Virus record (IMG/VR): IMGVR_UViG_3300013102_000036
Coordinates: 1 to 51,579 of that record
Origin: a virus
Direction: 5' to 3' (one strand)
Length of the DNA: 51,579 nucleotides
The translations under genes and the position numbers were made by a program. Each line of letters begins with the position of its first letter. The first letter of the stretch is position 1. The notes under the pieces are model-generated. The model was not told where the DNA came from and ran no database searches. It saw only the letters and a program-made list of their open reading frames with translations. This document shows positions 8,460-15,860 of this stretch, in pieces.

Positions 8460-8501
8460 AACAAGCATTTGATAAAAATAGAAACACATAAAAGGGGTTA
8501 A

Positions 8502-9014
8502 ATGAAAATGGAGAAAAGATTCGGCATATTGAAATACTCTACTCTAACACTTGGATTAATCAATTTTTACATGGCAGTAGATGGCTTTATTAATACTTTA
8601 ATTTTAAATAAGCAAGCTTCATTATTTGGAACACTCATTCTAGCATTTTATACTGTCTGTGCAGTATATTTCTTGAGAAGCTATATCAAATTTGCAACGG
8701 CGATAAGCGATTATAAAATTATTGAATCCAATAACATGGTGCTTGATTCAATGAAAACAGTAAATACAGTTGCAGAAAGATATAAAGATTCATATCTGGA
8801 TGCACATCAAGCATGGACTCATAATCAAGATATGGCTGACATTCTTATTAATATTATAACAACCAATGGAATGGAAGATAAAATCATTGAATTGGTTAAA
8901 CAAGAAATGGAGCTAGCGCGCGAAGATGATTTTGCTTGTTATGCCGAAGAAGCCTATAAGGAACTAATTATTGAAATGCAAACACGATGGGACTTTATGA
9001 ATGATAAGGTTTAA
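8502..9014 (+). CDS. Predicted membrane protein, two transmembrane segments
   Basis: A 170-aa protein. Residues ~11-33 and ~38-62 are strongly hydrophobic with a short loop between them; the remaining ~105 residues are a charged, helical cytoplasmic-type domain. Start ATG behind AAAAGGGG. The end overlaps the next gene by 14 bases. A holin-like or exclusion role cannot be ruled out, but the long soluble domain is unlike classical holins. Confidence 0.75.
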   Translation: MKMEKRFGILKYSTLTLGLINFYMAVDGFINTLILNKQASLFGTLILAFYTVCAVYFLRSYIKFATAISDYKIIESNNMVLDSMKTVNTVAERYKDSYLDAHQAWTHNQDMADILINIITTNGMEDKIIELVKQEMELAREDDFACYAEEAYKELIIEMQTRWDFMNDKV

Positions 9015-9525
9015 TCCATTCTACATCAACAAAGAGCTATTTCATACGGTCAATAATGTGGATGATTTAGATAATCTATATCAACAAAACAATGATTATT
9101 TGGATTCAATACATAGGTACACTCGTTCTCCTGCTGAATTTGTGAAAGATATTTACTCTTGTGAAGAGAAGTATAAACAACTGATTATACAGTTCTTAGA
9201 GCAATATTATGAACCTGAAGAAGTTATTCCAATGCTGGGCGATATTACGTTCTTCACATTAACACCTATACAAAAATACATATCAAGATTCAGGGTTCCA
9301 AAAGATGGAGACTATTCAGCAGTTATTGAAGAATGTATGTTTGAGAATGACATAGGTGTATCGTGTAAGAGGTACTATGTGAGTCTGTATTCAATCAATG
9401 GGCAAAGCAAGTCTTGTTGTATGAACAACGAGCACGGAGATGATTTTAATCGTTGTGTGGCCTTGATTCGGCGTAACATTGGTTCACGTATGGAATACAG
9501 TATTAAGTGGTTGAAGGCTGATTAA
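9001..9525 (+). CDS. Unknown protein
   Basis: A 174-aa protein that starts inside the end of the preceding membrane-protein gene, so probably coupled to it. Several cysteines (SCKRYYVS, SKSCCMNNEHGDD) are present, but no regular zinc motif. No family recognised. Confidence 0.75.
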   Translation: MIRFNPFYINKELFHTVNNVDDLDNLYQQNNDYLDSIHRYTRSPAEFVKDIYSCEEKYKQLIIQFLEQYYEPEEVIPMLGDITFFTLTPIQKYISRFRVPKDGDYSAVIEECMFENDIGVSCKRYYVSLYSINGQSKSCCMNNEHGDDFNRCVALIRRNIGSRMEYSIKWLKAD

Positions 9526-9580
9526 ACGTGTTGCCGAGTAACATGATATACAATCACCACTTTGAAAGGAGGTGAGATAT

Positions 9581-9772
9581 CTGGAAGTTGTACAAATGTT
9601 AATGCTTGTTTTCTATAACGAAAAGAATGAAGTCGTTGGTAATTTTGGTTCATTCGACAAACATCCCAAGATTGAAAAAATTCAGAGTATTATTGATAGT
9701 TTGGAAGAGGAAGCAGTGAGGGAAGCTGCCTATTGTAAGGTTGAGGAAAGATTTTATTTGGTTAATAAGTAA
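9581..9772 (+). CDS. Small unknown protein with probable CTG start
   Basis: The strong ribosome site AAAGGAGG at 9564-9571 points to CTG at 9581 (spacing 9), giving 63 aa. The in-frame GTG at 9572 abuts the ribosome site and the next ATG is 24 bases away. The product is acidic with a short N-terminal beta stretch (LVFYNEKNEVVGNFGSF). Function unknown. Confidence 0.6.
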   Translation: MEVVQMLMLVFYNEKNEVVGNFGSFDKHPKIEKIQSIIDSLEEEAVREAAYCKVEERFYLVNK

Positions 9773-9801
9773 AAATACATACTAAAAGGATGGATGATGA
9801 A

Positions 9802-10218
9802 TTGAATAAACCGACAGTAGAAAGTGTTGAACTATTGTATATTGACAGACGTAAAGAATTTGCGCTCGTTCTCAATGTCGATGCAATTACTCACATGCAG
9901 CATGTACTAATTGAAAATGGAATCAACAAATTTCTACTTGCAGCGAGAGGGAAAGATATTGCGAATCAAGTAGGAGTGGAGTTTATCAATAAAACAAAAG
10001 AAGATATCACAATTTCGGGGGGGGGGGTGACATGTGAGCAGATAAAGGCACTTGGTGAAAATCAAAGAATCATAGCGGATAATTGTATTATTTACAAGAG
10101 TCCTATGCCAGAAAATTATTACTTTACATATGTAGATGGATGTCCTTCTGTTTGTGATACGGCTGAAGAAATTTCTGAGGCTGTTAATACGTTGAATGGG
10201 ATTAATACTAATAACTAA
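9802..10218 (+). CDS. Unknown protein with an 11-G tract
   Basis: About 138 aa from TTG 9802, chosen because AAAAGGATGG lies well placed upstream; ATG 9790 overlaps that site. Mixed alpha/beta. A run of eleven G at 10017-10027 encodes Gly-Gly-Gly in the middle, so slippage by one base would truncate the protein. The visible frame is intact across the tract. No family recognised. Confidence 0.7.
   Translation: MNKPTVESVELLYIDRRKEFALVLNVDAITHMQHVLIENGINKFLLAARGKDIANQVGVEFINKTKEDITISGGGVTCEQIKALGENQRIIADNCIIYKSPMPENYYFTYVDGCPSVCDTAEEISEAVNTLNGINTNN
10017..10027. repeat. Homopolymer of eleven G within a coding region
   Basis: A run of G11 in an otherwise AT-rich genome. It is either a slippage-prone (phase-variable) site or a sequencing-sensitive spot. 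The current length keeps the reading frame of the gene at 9802. Confidence 0.9.
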
Positions 10219-10233
10219 AGGAGAATGTGAACG

Positions 10234-10455
10234 ATGAATAAATACCCAAAACATGATGAGATTGATTTCTATGCTGCTTTTGAAAAGGACGGAAAATATA
10301 AAGTAGGTATCTTCTATGAAGGATCAATTGATCCATATCATACCTTTGAACCTTGTTTTAAAAGTTTAGAAGATGCAGATGTTGCAGCAAGTTATTTTCA
10401 CGATGCATACAAAATAGGGTTCACGGAAGGCTATGTTAGTGCTTATACTGGTTGA
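10234..10455 (+). CDS. Unknown small protein
   Basis: A 73-aa protein with ribosome site AAAGGAG. Beta-rich start (EIDFYAAFEKDGKYKVGIFYEG) and a helix with alternating acidic residues. No family recognised. Followed by a 14-base palindrome ATTCAAATTTGAAT at 10493-10506 in the gap before the next gene. Confidence 0.7.
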   Translation: MNKYPKHDEIDFYAAFEKDGKYKVGIFYEGSIDPYHTFEPCFKSLEDADVAASYFHDAYKIGFTEGYVSAYTG

Positions 10456-10548
10456 AATCAATAAAAGGTAAGTTTTATCAGAGTTAACCTCGATTCAAAT
10501 TTGAATTCGGCTTTAAAACTAAAATACATATATAAAAGGATGATGTAA

Positions 10549-10821
10549 ATGTTTTATTATGAACTTTGTTTTGAAAAATCGTGTGTTCGTCACAATAGTA
10601 TTATTTTGGCTCACGAATCTGACCATACAAACGAGCTAAATAATTTCATTCAAGAAGCATGCAACAATATTAAGGTGGATGCAACTTTACCAGATAGAAC
10701 TTTTAAGATTGCAAAATATCTTATTGAAAACAAAGGATTTAAACGTTTCTCCACTGATGCTTACACAAATGTAGATTATTTCATTGAGCGAGTGGCGGAA
10801 GATAGCACAAGTACTCTGTGA
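10549..10821 (+). CDS. Small unknown protein, related to the gene at 7160
   Basis: A 90-aa protein with ribosome site AAAAGGATG, preceded by a copy of the AT-rich motif (10515-10539). The segment PDRTFKIAKYLIENKGFKRF parallels the C-terminus of the protein at 7160. Its stop overlaps the GTG start of the next gene (GTGA). Confidence 0.75.
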   Translation: MFYYELCFEKSCVRHNSIILAHESDHTNELNNFIQEACNNIKVDATLPDRTFKIAKYLIENKGFKRFSTDAYTNVDYFIERVAEDSTSTL

Positions 10822-11123
10822 GATATTTAAAAACTACGTTTGCGCACAATGATAGGACTTTCGTTGCAACAGTCAAAGAGTTTGATCACACGCCTGATAA
10901 TACATATGAGATTGAACTGTATGAGTTACAGAAGGGTGAATACAAATTTGTATGGTTAAATCTCAACACCGTGTATTCTCTCCGTGATTGTGCAACTTGG
11001 ATTCGGTATAAGTTGAATGCTAAAAACAAGAGGATTAAATGGGAAGAAATTAGCAAAGAAGAATGTCATGAGATTTTTGATAAAAGTGACTATCAGGACT
11101 GGAGTTTGTTGAGTGAACGATAA
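10818..11123 (+). CDS. Unknown small protein
   Basis: A 101-aa protein translated from a GTG that overlaps the upstream stop, so coupled to the gene at 10549. Beta-rich first half (RTFVATVKEFDHTPDNTYEI), aromatic-rich, acidic C-terminus. Function unknown. Confidence 0.7.
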   Translation: MRYLKTTFAHNDRTFVATVKEFDHTPDNTYEIELYELQKGEYKFVWLNLNTVYSLRDCATWIRYKLNAKNKRIKWEEISKEECHEIFDKSDYQDWSLLSER

Positions 11124-11124
11124 A

Positions 11125-11213
11125 ACAGGCCATTACCACCGACCTGTAAGGATACAAAGTTTAGCTTAGGAGGCTCATGAGTAAACTTAGGGCAATCGCT
11201 TATTACTTTGGTT
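11125..11213 (+). promoter_or_regulatory. Structured intergenic leader
   Basis: ACAGG (11125-11129) pairs with CCTGT (11143-11147). AAGTTTA (11157-11163) pairs with TAAACTT (11182-11188), and the 8-base palindrome CTCATGAG sits at the end of its loop. TGGT and ACCA in 11202-11214 can form a third stem. It lies just before the zinc-ribbon gene and its tiny in-frame leader. Confidence 0.45.
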
Positions 11214-11293
11214 CATGATGCACCAGACATATAATAAATATAAAAGGGTGGATAGCTATGACAAGTTAATTGCTAGAGCGTCAGAAAGTTAGT

Positions 11294-11491
11294 ATGAAGT
11301 GGTTGTGTCAAGATTGTCTTGCTGTAACTGAGTCTGAGAGTGAACCCGTTTGCAGTACTTGCAGCGGAGAAACCTGTAATTGTTTTAGTTGTATGCGCAC
11401 ACTTGATCTTTTGGAGAATGGTATTAGGAATTATAAAGAACTTGGCCTAAAAACACCTATTAAGGGATGGACAGTGAATGGTTGTTATTAA
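11294..11491 (+). CDS. Small zinc-ribbon protein, paralogue of 7747
   Basis: A 65-aa product from ATG 11294, the start that aligns with the paralogue (MKWLCQDCLA against MKVNLCCDCLA). Cysteine pairs CQDC, CSTC, CNCFSC. The best ribosome site (AAAGGGTGG) instead serves ATG 11258, which is in the same frame but stops after three codons (Met-Thr-Ser-stop). The gene has either acquired a nonsense codon in an N-terminal extension, or is translated by reinitiation at TTG 11270 or ATG 11294. Confidence 0.6.
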   Translation: MKWLCQDCLAVTESESEPVCSTCSGETCNCFSCMRTLDLLENGIRNYKELGLKTPIKGWTVNGCY

Positions 11492-12116
11492 TGCATCATG
11501 CTTGAGATTTTCGCTTCATAACGAAAAAGTATTTACAGTTGAAGGGGAGAACCATTGTGCGCAAGTTATCAATATGGACAAAAATGTCCTTTAAGGACAT
11601 CAGTTGTTCCTTTTAAAAGGAAAAACCTTTTCGCCTTCGTGGGCGTAAAGTTAACGTTCACCTTTAAAGGGGAGTGTTAAAACTCGCTTTAAACGAGTTA
11701 CAAATCGGTATTACCGAGTTACAGCAAGTATAAATCGTTTTACAAGGTGGATAGAATTCCACGTTGCAAATTAGCAAGTTCTTATAGGGCATCATTGAAA
11801 ATTCAAAACGCAGATTTGCGTTCTGATACTCAGAGGTTATTTGCCGTTGAGTTGTTCGCTCCTCAATTCTGAGGAACCATTTTGACTACCCGTTTTTGGG
11901 GAGTGAGATTCACGATAAAAGACTAATTTAATCAAGAGATGATTAATAAATGAATAAAGACATTAACATGAACCAATTTAAGGCTTAACCATAAGAATGA
12001 AAGATGACTGAGCTACATTGAGTCACGGTAGGCCACGATGTGGCTCAATGTGCTTGCTTATCTTATTGTTATCACACATCAATATAAAACAAACATATAA
12101 AAAGGAGAAAATAAAA
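11492..12116 (+). ncRNA. Gene-free stretch packed with about sixteen hairpins; candidate large structured RNA
   Basis: No credible ORF. From 11576 to 12051 hairpins follow one another almost without gaps: GGACA/TGTCC 11576-11589; TTCCTTTT/AAAAGGAA 11607-11622; CTTT-CGCC/GGCG-AAAG 11627-11650; AACTCG/CGAGTT 11681-11699; TCGGT/ACCGA 11705-11717; GTGGA/TCCAC 11747-11762; TTGC/GCAA 11764-11777; TTGAA/TTCAA 11795-11806; AACGCA/TGCGTT 11807-11822; CTGA/TCAG 11823-11833; CCTCA/TGAGG 11861-11874; ACTACCC/GGGGAGT 11885-11904; TTAATCA/TGATTAA 11928-11946; and a 12-bp stem 12015-12026 with 12040-12051. Several arms have two possible partners. The size is in the range of large phage RNAs such as ROOL or GOLLD, but no identity to them is claimed. 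Confidence 0.55.
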
Positions 12117-12605
12117 ATGAAGAATAGCAGAGTATCTGTTACACCAGAAGTATTGGCACGATTTAATAAACAAAACCCAGAGATAATGGATGCCATAGAG
12201 ATAGAAAATGGAGTTATGTATCTATATTCTGCAATATTGGACGAACTATACATTCCATATATCTATTCTGATGATATGACCGTTGCTCGTCCGAAGGAAG
12301 TACTGAGAATAATTACAGAGAATTCAATTGAGTTGAAAAATCATTTTGATCTTTTTAAAAGAATGTTAACCGAAATAAGTGATCATTTTTATTTTCAAGA
12401 TGTAGCACCGGATAATAAATATGCCGAATTACAAACGCCATCGATAGTAATTGAGTTCTCGGTTAAAAATTGTGAACAAGATACTGATGCAGATTTTATT
12501 ATCAATAATACTCAAGATTTTAATTACGACTATTTTCAGTTGAAAAAAGCAGGTCTCAAAGCACAAAAGAAGATAGTGGAAATAACAGAAGAAGATGAAA
12601 TTTAA
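12117..12605 (+). CDS. Unknown protein downstream of the hairpin-rich stretch
   Basis: A 162-aa acidic protein; ATG 12117 is chosen for the ribosome site AAAAAGGAG. Longer in-frame extensions would run into the hairpin region and have no ribosome site. No domain recognised. A copy of the AT-rich motif (12083-12105) lies directly upstream. Confidence 0.75.
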   Translation: MKNSRVSVTPEVLARFNKQNPEIMDAIEIENGVMYLYSAILDELYIPYIYSDDMTVARPKEVLRIITENSIELKNHFDLFKRMLTEISDHFYFQDVAPDNKYAELQTPSIVIEFSVKNCEQDTDADFIINNTQDFNYDYFQLKKAGLKAQKKIVEITEEDEI

Positions 12606-12712
12606 TCGTTCAAAAGATGTCTTATAAAGTTGAAATACTAATAAAATACAACTTTTCCATCTGGGTACTCGTTGGAACACACTCTTAAATCAAAAAAGAC
12701 AGGAGTAATTAA

Positions 12713-13111
12713 ATGAAAGATAAAATTAAATTTTCAATGAATCTACATGGCGCACTTTACATTGACATCAAATCTAAGGCAAAGGAATTTTTGAATAAAG
12801 GGATAGAGAAAGGAGAGTTTGTCAGCGTTGATGAATTTAATTGCAGATATTTGTTCGAATTGATTTTGATTGAGGTGGCGAAAAAACGTAAACTTACTGT
12901 GATTATTGGAAAAGACTCTGAAAGAATTGCGCAACTTCAAACTAAACATAAGTATGCACACATATATAATCCTGTTGAATTTGCGAAATCTAGTCCCAAT
13001 AGACCCAACGAGATTATTGTATCTGATAACATATCAATTGAAAATCTGCGCGGTTTAGAAAATGATGTTATTGTTGGTGGATTCTATAATTCAAAACGCA
13101 ATAAGTTGTAG
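12713..13111 (+). CDS. Unknown protein
   Basis: A 132-aa protein with ribosome site CAGGAG. It has an N-terminal helical part and then an alternating strand-helix pattern (KLTVIIGKDSERIAQL, NEIIVSDNISIENLRG) recalling a small Rossmann-like or RecA-like alpha/beta domain without a Walker motif. Function unknown. Confidence 0.75.
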   Translation: MKDKIKFSMNLHGALYIDIKSKAKEFLNKGIEKGEFVSVDEFNCRYLFELILIEVAKKRKLTVIIGKDSERIAQLQTKHKYAHIYNPVEFAKSSPNRPNEIIVSDNISIENLRGLENDVIVGGFYNSKRNKL

Positions 13112-13112
13112 G

Positions 13113-13141
13113 TTTTATAAAGTAAATATAATAATAAAAGG
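13113..13141 (+). repeat. Best copy of the dispersed AT-rich intergenic motif
   Basis: TTTTATAAAGTAAATATAAT followed by AATAAAAGG. Similar copies occur at 5756, 6618, 7112, 7361, 7961, 10515, 11226, 12083, 18512, 23361, 25731, 25942, 27101 and 27654, and inverted at 18570-18590 and 23261-23280. Most lie just after a stop codon and 10-40 bases before a ribosome site. Candidate phage-specific promoter or operator. Confidence 0.7.
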
Positions 13142-13153
13142 AATGATGGAATA

Positions 13154-13603
13154 ATGAAATTTGAGGTTGAACCATATACAACTGTTACTGTTTCAATTGG
13201 AAATGAAGATGATGTAATTACAAAGCTACACGAAATAATTAATTTTCCTGTTTCTCCATCATACTATTGTCAACTAGAACTCTTTTATGATGCGATTGTA
13301 CATAAGTGGAGATATTTACTTTACAGCAATTTTGAAACAAAAAAAGATTTATGCAGGGGAATTCTTTCTGATGATCAGTTCAATCTTATATTTAGCGAAA
13401 TTCAATTATACGGAGATATCACGACAAGGGAAGAAAGAGAGTATGAGTTGATTCTGGATGGGCTTACAGACATTATACAAGACGATTACACAATGATTAT
13501 CAAGACAGAGAGTGCAATACATGAATTGGTTCAGGAAGGGCTTATACGGGCTAAGACAGCGGATAGCGTGATTAGTGCGTTGGGCAGTAGGAATGAATAT
13601 TGA
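13154..13603 (+). CDS. Unknown protein
   Basis: A 149-aa protein with ribosome site AAAAGGAATGATGG. Beta-rich N-terminus, acidic helical C-terminus. No family recognised. Last of the early small-gene run before the excisionase-like gene. Confidence 0.75.
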   Translation: MKFEVEPYTTVTVSIGNEDDVITKLHEIINFPVSPSYYCQLELFYDAIVHKWRYLLYSNFETKKDLCRGILSDDQFNLIFSEIQLYGDITTREEREYELILDGLTDIIQDDYTMIIKTESAIHELVQEGLIRAKTADSVISALGSRNEY

Positions 13604-13665
13604 TGGAGGTAAAAGAGGTAGAAGTTATTGATAATGAAAATACATAGGGGTTATTGAGGTGAAAA

Positions 13666-13875
13666 ATGAGTCAATCAATTTTAGATAAGAAGGTTGTGAA
13701 ACGTCTAAGGAACTTGCCTGAACCAATGGAGCCTAAAGACATTCAGGAGTTTTTAGGATTAAGCAAGAATTCTACATATAATTTAATTGAAGAAAAACAA
13801 TTTCATAGTGTTAGAGTAGGGAAGCTGTGGAAGATACCTAAAAGAACATTTGTAAAATGGTATTTAGGTAATTGA
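13666..13875 (+). CDS. Excisionase-like helix-turn-helix protein
   Basis: A 69-aa protein with the MerR-like/HTH_17 pattern of excisionases: EPKDIQEFLGLSKNSTYNLI, then FHSVRVGKLWKIPKRTFVKW. Ribosome site TTGAGGTG. It lies just upstream of the integrase on the same strand and ends in a strong terminator, the usual order for a recombination directionality factor. A general DNA-binding regulator is the alternative. Confidence 0.75.
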   Translation: MSQSILDKKVVKRLRNLPEPMEPKDIQEFLGLSKNSTYNLIEEKQFHSVRVGKLWKIPKRTFVKWYLGN

Positions 13876-13878
13876 GAA

Positions 13879-13907
13879 AGGGGGCTAATTTATGCCCCCT
13901 ATTTTTA
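13879..13907 (+). terminator. Intrinsic terminator after the excisionase-like gene
   Basis: AGGGGGC at 13879-13885 pairs perfectly with GCCCCCT at 13894-13900, followed by ATTTTT. Confidence 0.9.
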
Positions 13908-14028
13908 TAACTAGTGAAAGTATTAGTCATTATCAGAATCTGTAAATTTAAACATGAATGGTATATAATAAGAGTGAGATATGTTTAAAACTTTCTACCC
14001 TCTTATTAATTTTATAGGAGGAAATCAC

Positions 14029-15216
14029 ATGCCAGTATATAAAGACGATTCTAAAAAGAAAAACAAGTGGTGGTATGAGTTTGAAGCTGGAAAAGATCCA
14101 ATAACTAATAAACGCAAACCTATTAGAAAGAAGGGTTTTGCAACTGAAGAAGATGCCTTGAAAGCAATGACTAAAGCAATGAATGAATACTTTGAAGGTA
14201 ACTATATTGAGCCTAGTAAGACTAGATTCATTGATTACTTGCTTAACACATGGTTCCCTGCAAAAAAGCTAGCTCCTGAGACGAAAAAGATGTATTTAAG
14301 TCATATTAACAATCACATTAAATCTTCTATCAGTGGTCCACAAGAATTAGGTAAGTTGAATTCAATTCATATCCAGCAGTCAATTGTACAATTTCGGGAG
14401 AAAGGCTTAGAGGAAAGTACAGTAAAAAAGATTTATAATATCATTAATACATCTCTAAACGATGCTCTTATCAAGTTGAGAATTATTAAGGAAAACCCTG
14501 CATTGTACATTATTGACAAGCCCAAAATCGCAAAGAAAGAGATTGTTGTTTGGGATGCCGATCAAGCTAGAAAGTTCATTCATGAGTCAACCGATATGAG
14601 TCGTTACAGCTTCTGTTTTAAGCTGGCACTTGCAACTGGAATGCGTCAAGGAGAGCTGCTCGGTCTTCGTTGGAAAGACGTAGATTTCACAAACAGCACT
14701 ATTCGAGTGACACAAACACTTTCACATGACGGGAAGACCCTAAGTAATGGAGCTAAAACCGTCAGTAGTGTAAGAGCTATAGCTATTGACGCAGACACCA
14801 AAGGAGCACTTATCAAACTTTATAATTTAATACAGTACGAAAAAAGGCAAGCAGCGAAAGACGGTAGGCAATACTTCGATAACGATTTAGTAATTTGCAC
14901 ACTTAAGGGTACACCATGCTCCCCAAGAAATCTAATGAGAATATACTACAGTCTACTTGGCAATATTAATGTTCCAAAAATTACTTTTCATAATTTGAGA
15001 CATACCCATGCCACCCTTCTATTGTTAGCTGGCATTCATCCTAAAATTGTCTCTGAGAGACTTGGACACTCATCTGTGAAGATTACTTTGGACACATATT
15101 CTCACTTGTTGCCTACCATGCAAGAGGATGCTGCAAAGAGTATTGGTAACATTTTTGGGGGGCATTTTGGGGGGCATGACACGTTAAAACAGGATAAACT
15201 AGTTAAGATTGTTTGA
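14029..15216 (+). CDS. int: Phage integrase, tyrosine recombinase
   Basis: A 395-aa protein; ATG 14029 follows the perfect ribosome site AGGAGG, while an upstream in-frame ATG at 13981 lacks one. The N-terminal ~60 residues (KKNKWWYEFEAGKDPITNKR) are the AP2-like arm-binding domain, followed by a SAM-like core-binding domain. The catalytic domain shows Arg in TGMRQGELLGLRW, HNLRHTHATLLL, ERLGHSSVKITLDTYSH with the Tyr nucleophile. It carries out site-specific integration at the adjacent attP. The last codons contain one copy of the G-rich direct repeat that recurs beyond attP. Confidence 0.95.
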   Translation: MPVYKDDSKKKNKWWYEFEAGKDPITNKRKPIRKKGFATEEDALKAMTKAMNEYFEGNYIEPSKTRFIDYLLNTWFPAKKLAPETKKMYLSHINNHIKSSISGPQELGKLNSIHIQQSIVQFREKGLEESTVKKIYNIINTSLNDALIKLRIIKENPALYIIDKPKIAKKEIVVWDADQARKFIHESTDMSRYSFCFKLALATGMRQGELLGLRWKDVDFTNSTIRVTQTLSHDGKTLSNGAKTVSSVRAIAIDADTKGALIKLYNLIQYEKRQAAKDGRQYFDNDLVICTLKGTPCSPRNLMRIYYSLLGNINVPKITFHNLRHTHATLLLLAGIHPKIVSERLGHSSVKITLDTYSHLLPTMQEDAAKSIGNIFGGHFGGHDTLKQDKLVKIV

Positions 15217-15312
15217 TATCATCATTTTCATGAAAATTGCAAAAGCTTATTATATAGGGATTTATTAAGATTAAAGGGACTTGTTGATACGTGAAAAATA
15301 GGTCTCTCATTC

Positions 15313-15354
15313 TTGACAGGGTAGGGGTCATGGGTTCGAACCCCATCCGTCCTA
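15313..15354 (+). other. attP: attP core: 3' part of a tRNA-Val(GAC) gene
   Basis: The segment fits tRNA positions 32-73: anticodon loop TTGACAG with anticodon GAC, variable loop GGGTC, T stem ATGGG / CCCAT around TTCGAAC, the 7-base acceptor strand CCGTCCT and discriminator A, with no CCA. The bases 5' of it cannot complete the anticodon stem, so no full tRNA is present. This is the hallmark of a phage core that restores a host tRNA on integration. The exact crossover limits cannot be set without the host sequence. Confidence 0.85.
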
Positions 15355-15380
15355 TATGAGTTTCATTCATATCTCAGCTT

Positions 15381-15408
15381 AAAACCCTTGATTTATAAGG
15401 GTTTTTTG
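15381..15408 (+). terminator. Terminator after attP
   Basis: AAAACCCTT at 15381-15389 pairs with AAGGGTTTT at 15397-15405, followed by TTT. Confidence 0.85.
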
Positions 15409-15514
15409 TTTGTCTTCATTTTTTGAAATATTTTAAATTTGATTTTCAAAGTTACTGGGGGGCATTTTGGGGGGCATACAAAGCTGCGCAACATTCTTTC
15501 CTCAGTACAACTTT

Positions 15515-15542
15515 TTGATATAGCTTTTTATTATGGTATAAT
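15515..15542 (+). promoter_or_regulatory. Promoter for the small membrane protein
   Basis: TTGATA at 15515-15520, a 16-base spacer and TATAAT at 15537-15542. It should be active from host sigma-A polymerase in the lysogen. Confidence 0.75.
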
Positions 15543-15580
15543 ATTCCTTGTAAAGTCACTCAGAAAGGTAATAAATTAAT

Positions 15581-15754
15581 ATGAGAATTAGCAAGTATGA
15601 TCTTGCTATAGCGGCTGTAATAGTCCTGTTTATCATTTATGTAGTCTGGACGTTTATCTATAACGATGCTAACTTTCAGCCTCTTACGGACAAGCTGGTG
15701 GGTTCTGTGAAGGGATTATACAACATGATTACATCGCTCAAACCATCAATATAA
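15581..15754 (+). CDS. Small single-pass membrane protein next to attP
   Basis: A 57-aa protein, MRISKYDLAIAAVIVLFIIY..., with one transmembrane helix at residues ~8-28 and an amphipathic C-terminus. It has a ribosome site (AGAAAGGT), its own strong promoter and a strong terminator, and lies between attP and the repressor genes. In a lysogen it would be expressed independently of the lytic genes, as lysogenic-conversion or superinfection-exclusion proteins are. That role is inferred from position. Confidence 0.7.
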   Translation: MRISKYDLAIAAVIVLFIIYVVWTFIYNDANFQPLTDKLVGSVKGLYNMITSLKPSI

Positions 15755-15756
15755 GA

Positions 15757-15841
15757 AAACCTAGCAAGAATAAATAAAAGAGACGTATTTAAGTGATTAA
15801 TGTCGCTTATACGTCTCTTTTATTTGTGTTATTCTAGGTTT
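15757..15841. terminator. Bidirectional terminator between convergent genes
   Basis: AAATAAAAGAGACGTAT at 15772-15788 is perfectly inverted at 15809-15825, and an outer AAACCTAG/CTAGGTTT pair lies at 15757-15764 and 15834-15841. It separates the plus-strand membrane protein from the minus-strand repressor. Confidence 0.9.
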
Positions 15842-15860
15842 ATATTATTTCATCAACTTC

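Larger units (their letters stand above)
15157..15477. repeat. G-rich direct repeats flanking attP (candidate arm sites)
   Basis: The sequence GGGGGGCATTTTGGGGGG followed by CAT occurs at 15157-15177, inside the integrase 3' end, and identically at 15457-15477, exactly 300 bases away. The tRNA-like attP core lies between them. Their identity and position suggest integrase arm-type binding sites. Duplication of the integrase end is an alternative. Confidence 0.75.

Noticed and set aside
11576-12051. CRISPR array
   Set aside because: The hairpins differ in sequence and there is no repeated unit with regular spacers, nor any cas gene.
15280-15360. Complete tRNA gene
   Set aside because: Only the 3' half fits; the 5' half has no D arm and the bases before the anticodon loop cannot pair, so it is an attachment core.
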